Origin: Corallococcus macrosporus
GTDB lineage: Bacteria > Myxococcota > Myxococcia > Myxococcales > Myxococcaceae
Assembly: GCF_017302985.1 (NCBI RefSeq)
Contig: NZ_JAFIMU010000007.1
Span: forward strand, 2,991,001 to 3,055,000
DNA length: 64,000 bases
Direction of reading: 5' to 3'
Shown piece after piece: positions 63,997 to 64,000 of this stretch. Position numbers and translations under genes: made by a program. How positions within the stretch are numbered: position 1 is the stretch's first letter; the number at the start of each line of letters is the position of its first letter. The notes beneath the pieces were generated by a model. That model saw nothing but the letters and a program-made list of their open reading frames with translations. It had not been told where the DNA came from and ran no database searches.

Positions 63997-64000
63997 ATGA
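63997..64000 (+). CDS. Start codon of a gene running off the window
   Basis: ATG at 63997-63999 with AAGGAG at 63984-63989, spaced 7 nt. Only the first codon and one further base are inside the window, so nothing can be said about the product. Confidence 0.4.

Overview
The window is high-GC (about 70%) DNA with dense genes, many 4-nt start/stop overlaps, frequent lipoproteins and multi-domain signalling proteins. It carries two signature myxobacterial loci. One is traA-traB, the outer-membrane-exchange and kin-recognition pair. The other is a TolQ-TolR-TolR cluster matching aglR-aglQ-aglS, the proton channel of the gliding motor. This points to the Myxococcaceae (Myxococcus/Corallococcus type), chromosomal. 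No rRNA, tRNA, CRISPR, insertion sequence or prophage was seen.

Layout. 1-11.2 kb: a truncated secreted CBM56-like/c-type cytochrome protein, a 2OG-Fe(II) oxygenase overlapping an SRPBCC protein, a repeat-rich lipoprotein, a Na+/H+ antiporter, an amidinotransferase-fold enzyme with an unknown partner, an unusual MBL-fold protein, and a DCC-lipase maturation factor fusion. 11.3-16.3 kb: a giant Ser/Thr kinase-AAA-TPR protein with an internal 57-bp minisatellite, then an Ig-like lipoprotein. 16.4-21.3 kb (minus strand): a DAC-like nucleotide-sensor protein, traA and traB. 21.4-26.98 kb: dynamin-like GTPase, thioredoxin-TPR lipoprotein, metallophosphoesterase, LuxR regulator. 27.4-34.3 kb: a PLP enzyme/FAD oxidase operon, then a Ser-rich lipoprotein overlapped by a DUF4105 outer-membrane protein. 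34.6-44.3 kb: small envelope proteins, PilZ, a short GreB-like factor, a methyltransferase, an SDR-FolB/cupin operon, YhhQ, RlhA, an acyltransferase-like membrane protein and a glutaredoxin. 44.6-50.2 kb: a beta-helix lipoprotein and two overlapping sensor kinases, the first lacking an ATPase domain.

50.2-53.4 kb is the motility block. A MshEN-type (c-di-GMP-binding type) protein diverges from aglRQS. The shared 314-bp spacer holds a near-consensus sigma-54 site, a near-consensus sigma-70 promoter and an 11-bp direct repeat, and the operon ends in a clear terminator. 53.5-64 kb: HAD phosphatase, a fatty-acid desaturase divergent from a cold-shock protein (a plausible cold-response pair), a small basic protein between terminators, a TM2-like protein, a MASE1 hybrid kinase, a YqaA-like protein, a Lon-N-domain protein, NAD+ synthetase, an outer-membrane barrel, and the first codon of a further gene.

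The strongest leads are: the traAB locus with its palindromic upstream region and neighbouring DAC-like gene; the ATPase-less kinase overlapping a complete kinase; the MshEN/aglRQS divergent unit with two stacked promoters; and the tandem-repeat insertion in the degenerate cyclase region of the giant kinase. All function calls come from reading motifs and remembered families. No database search was run.
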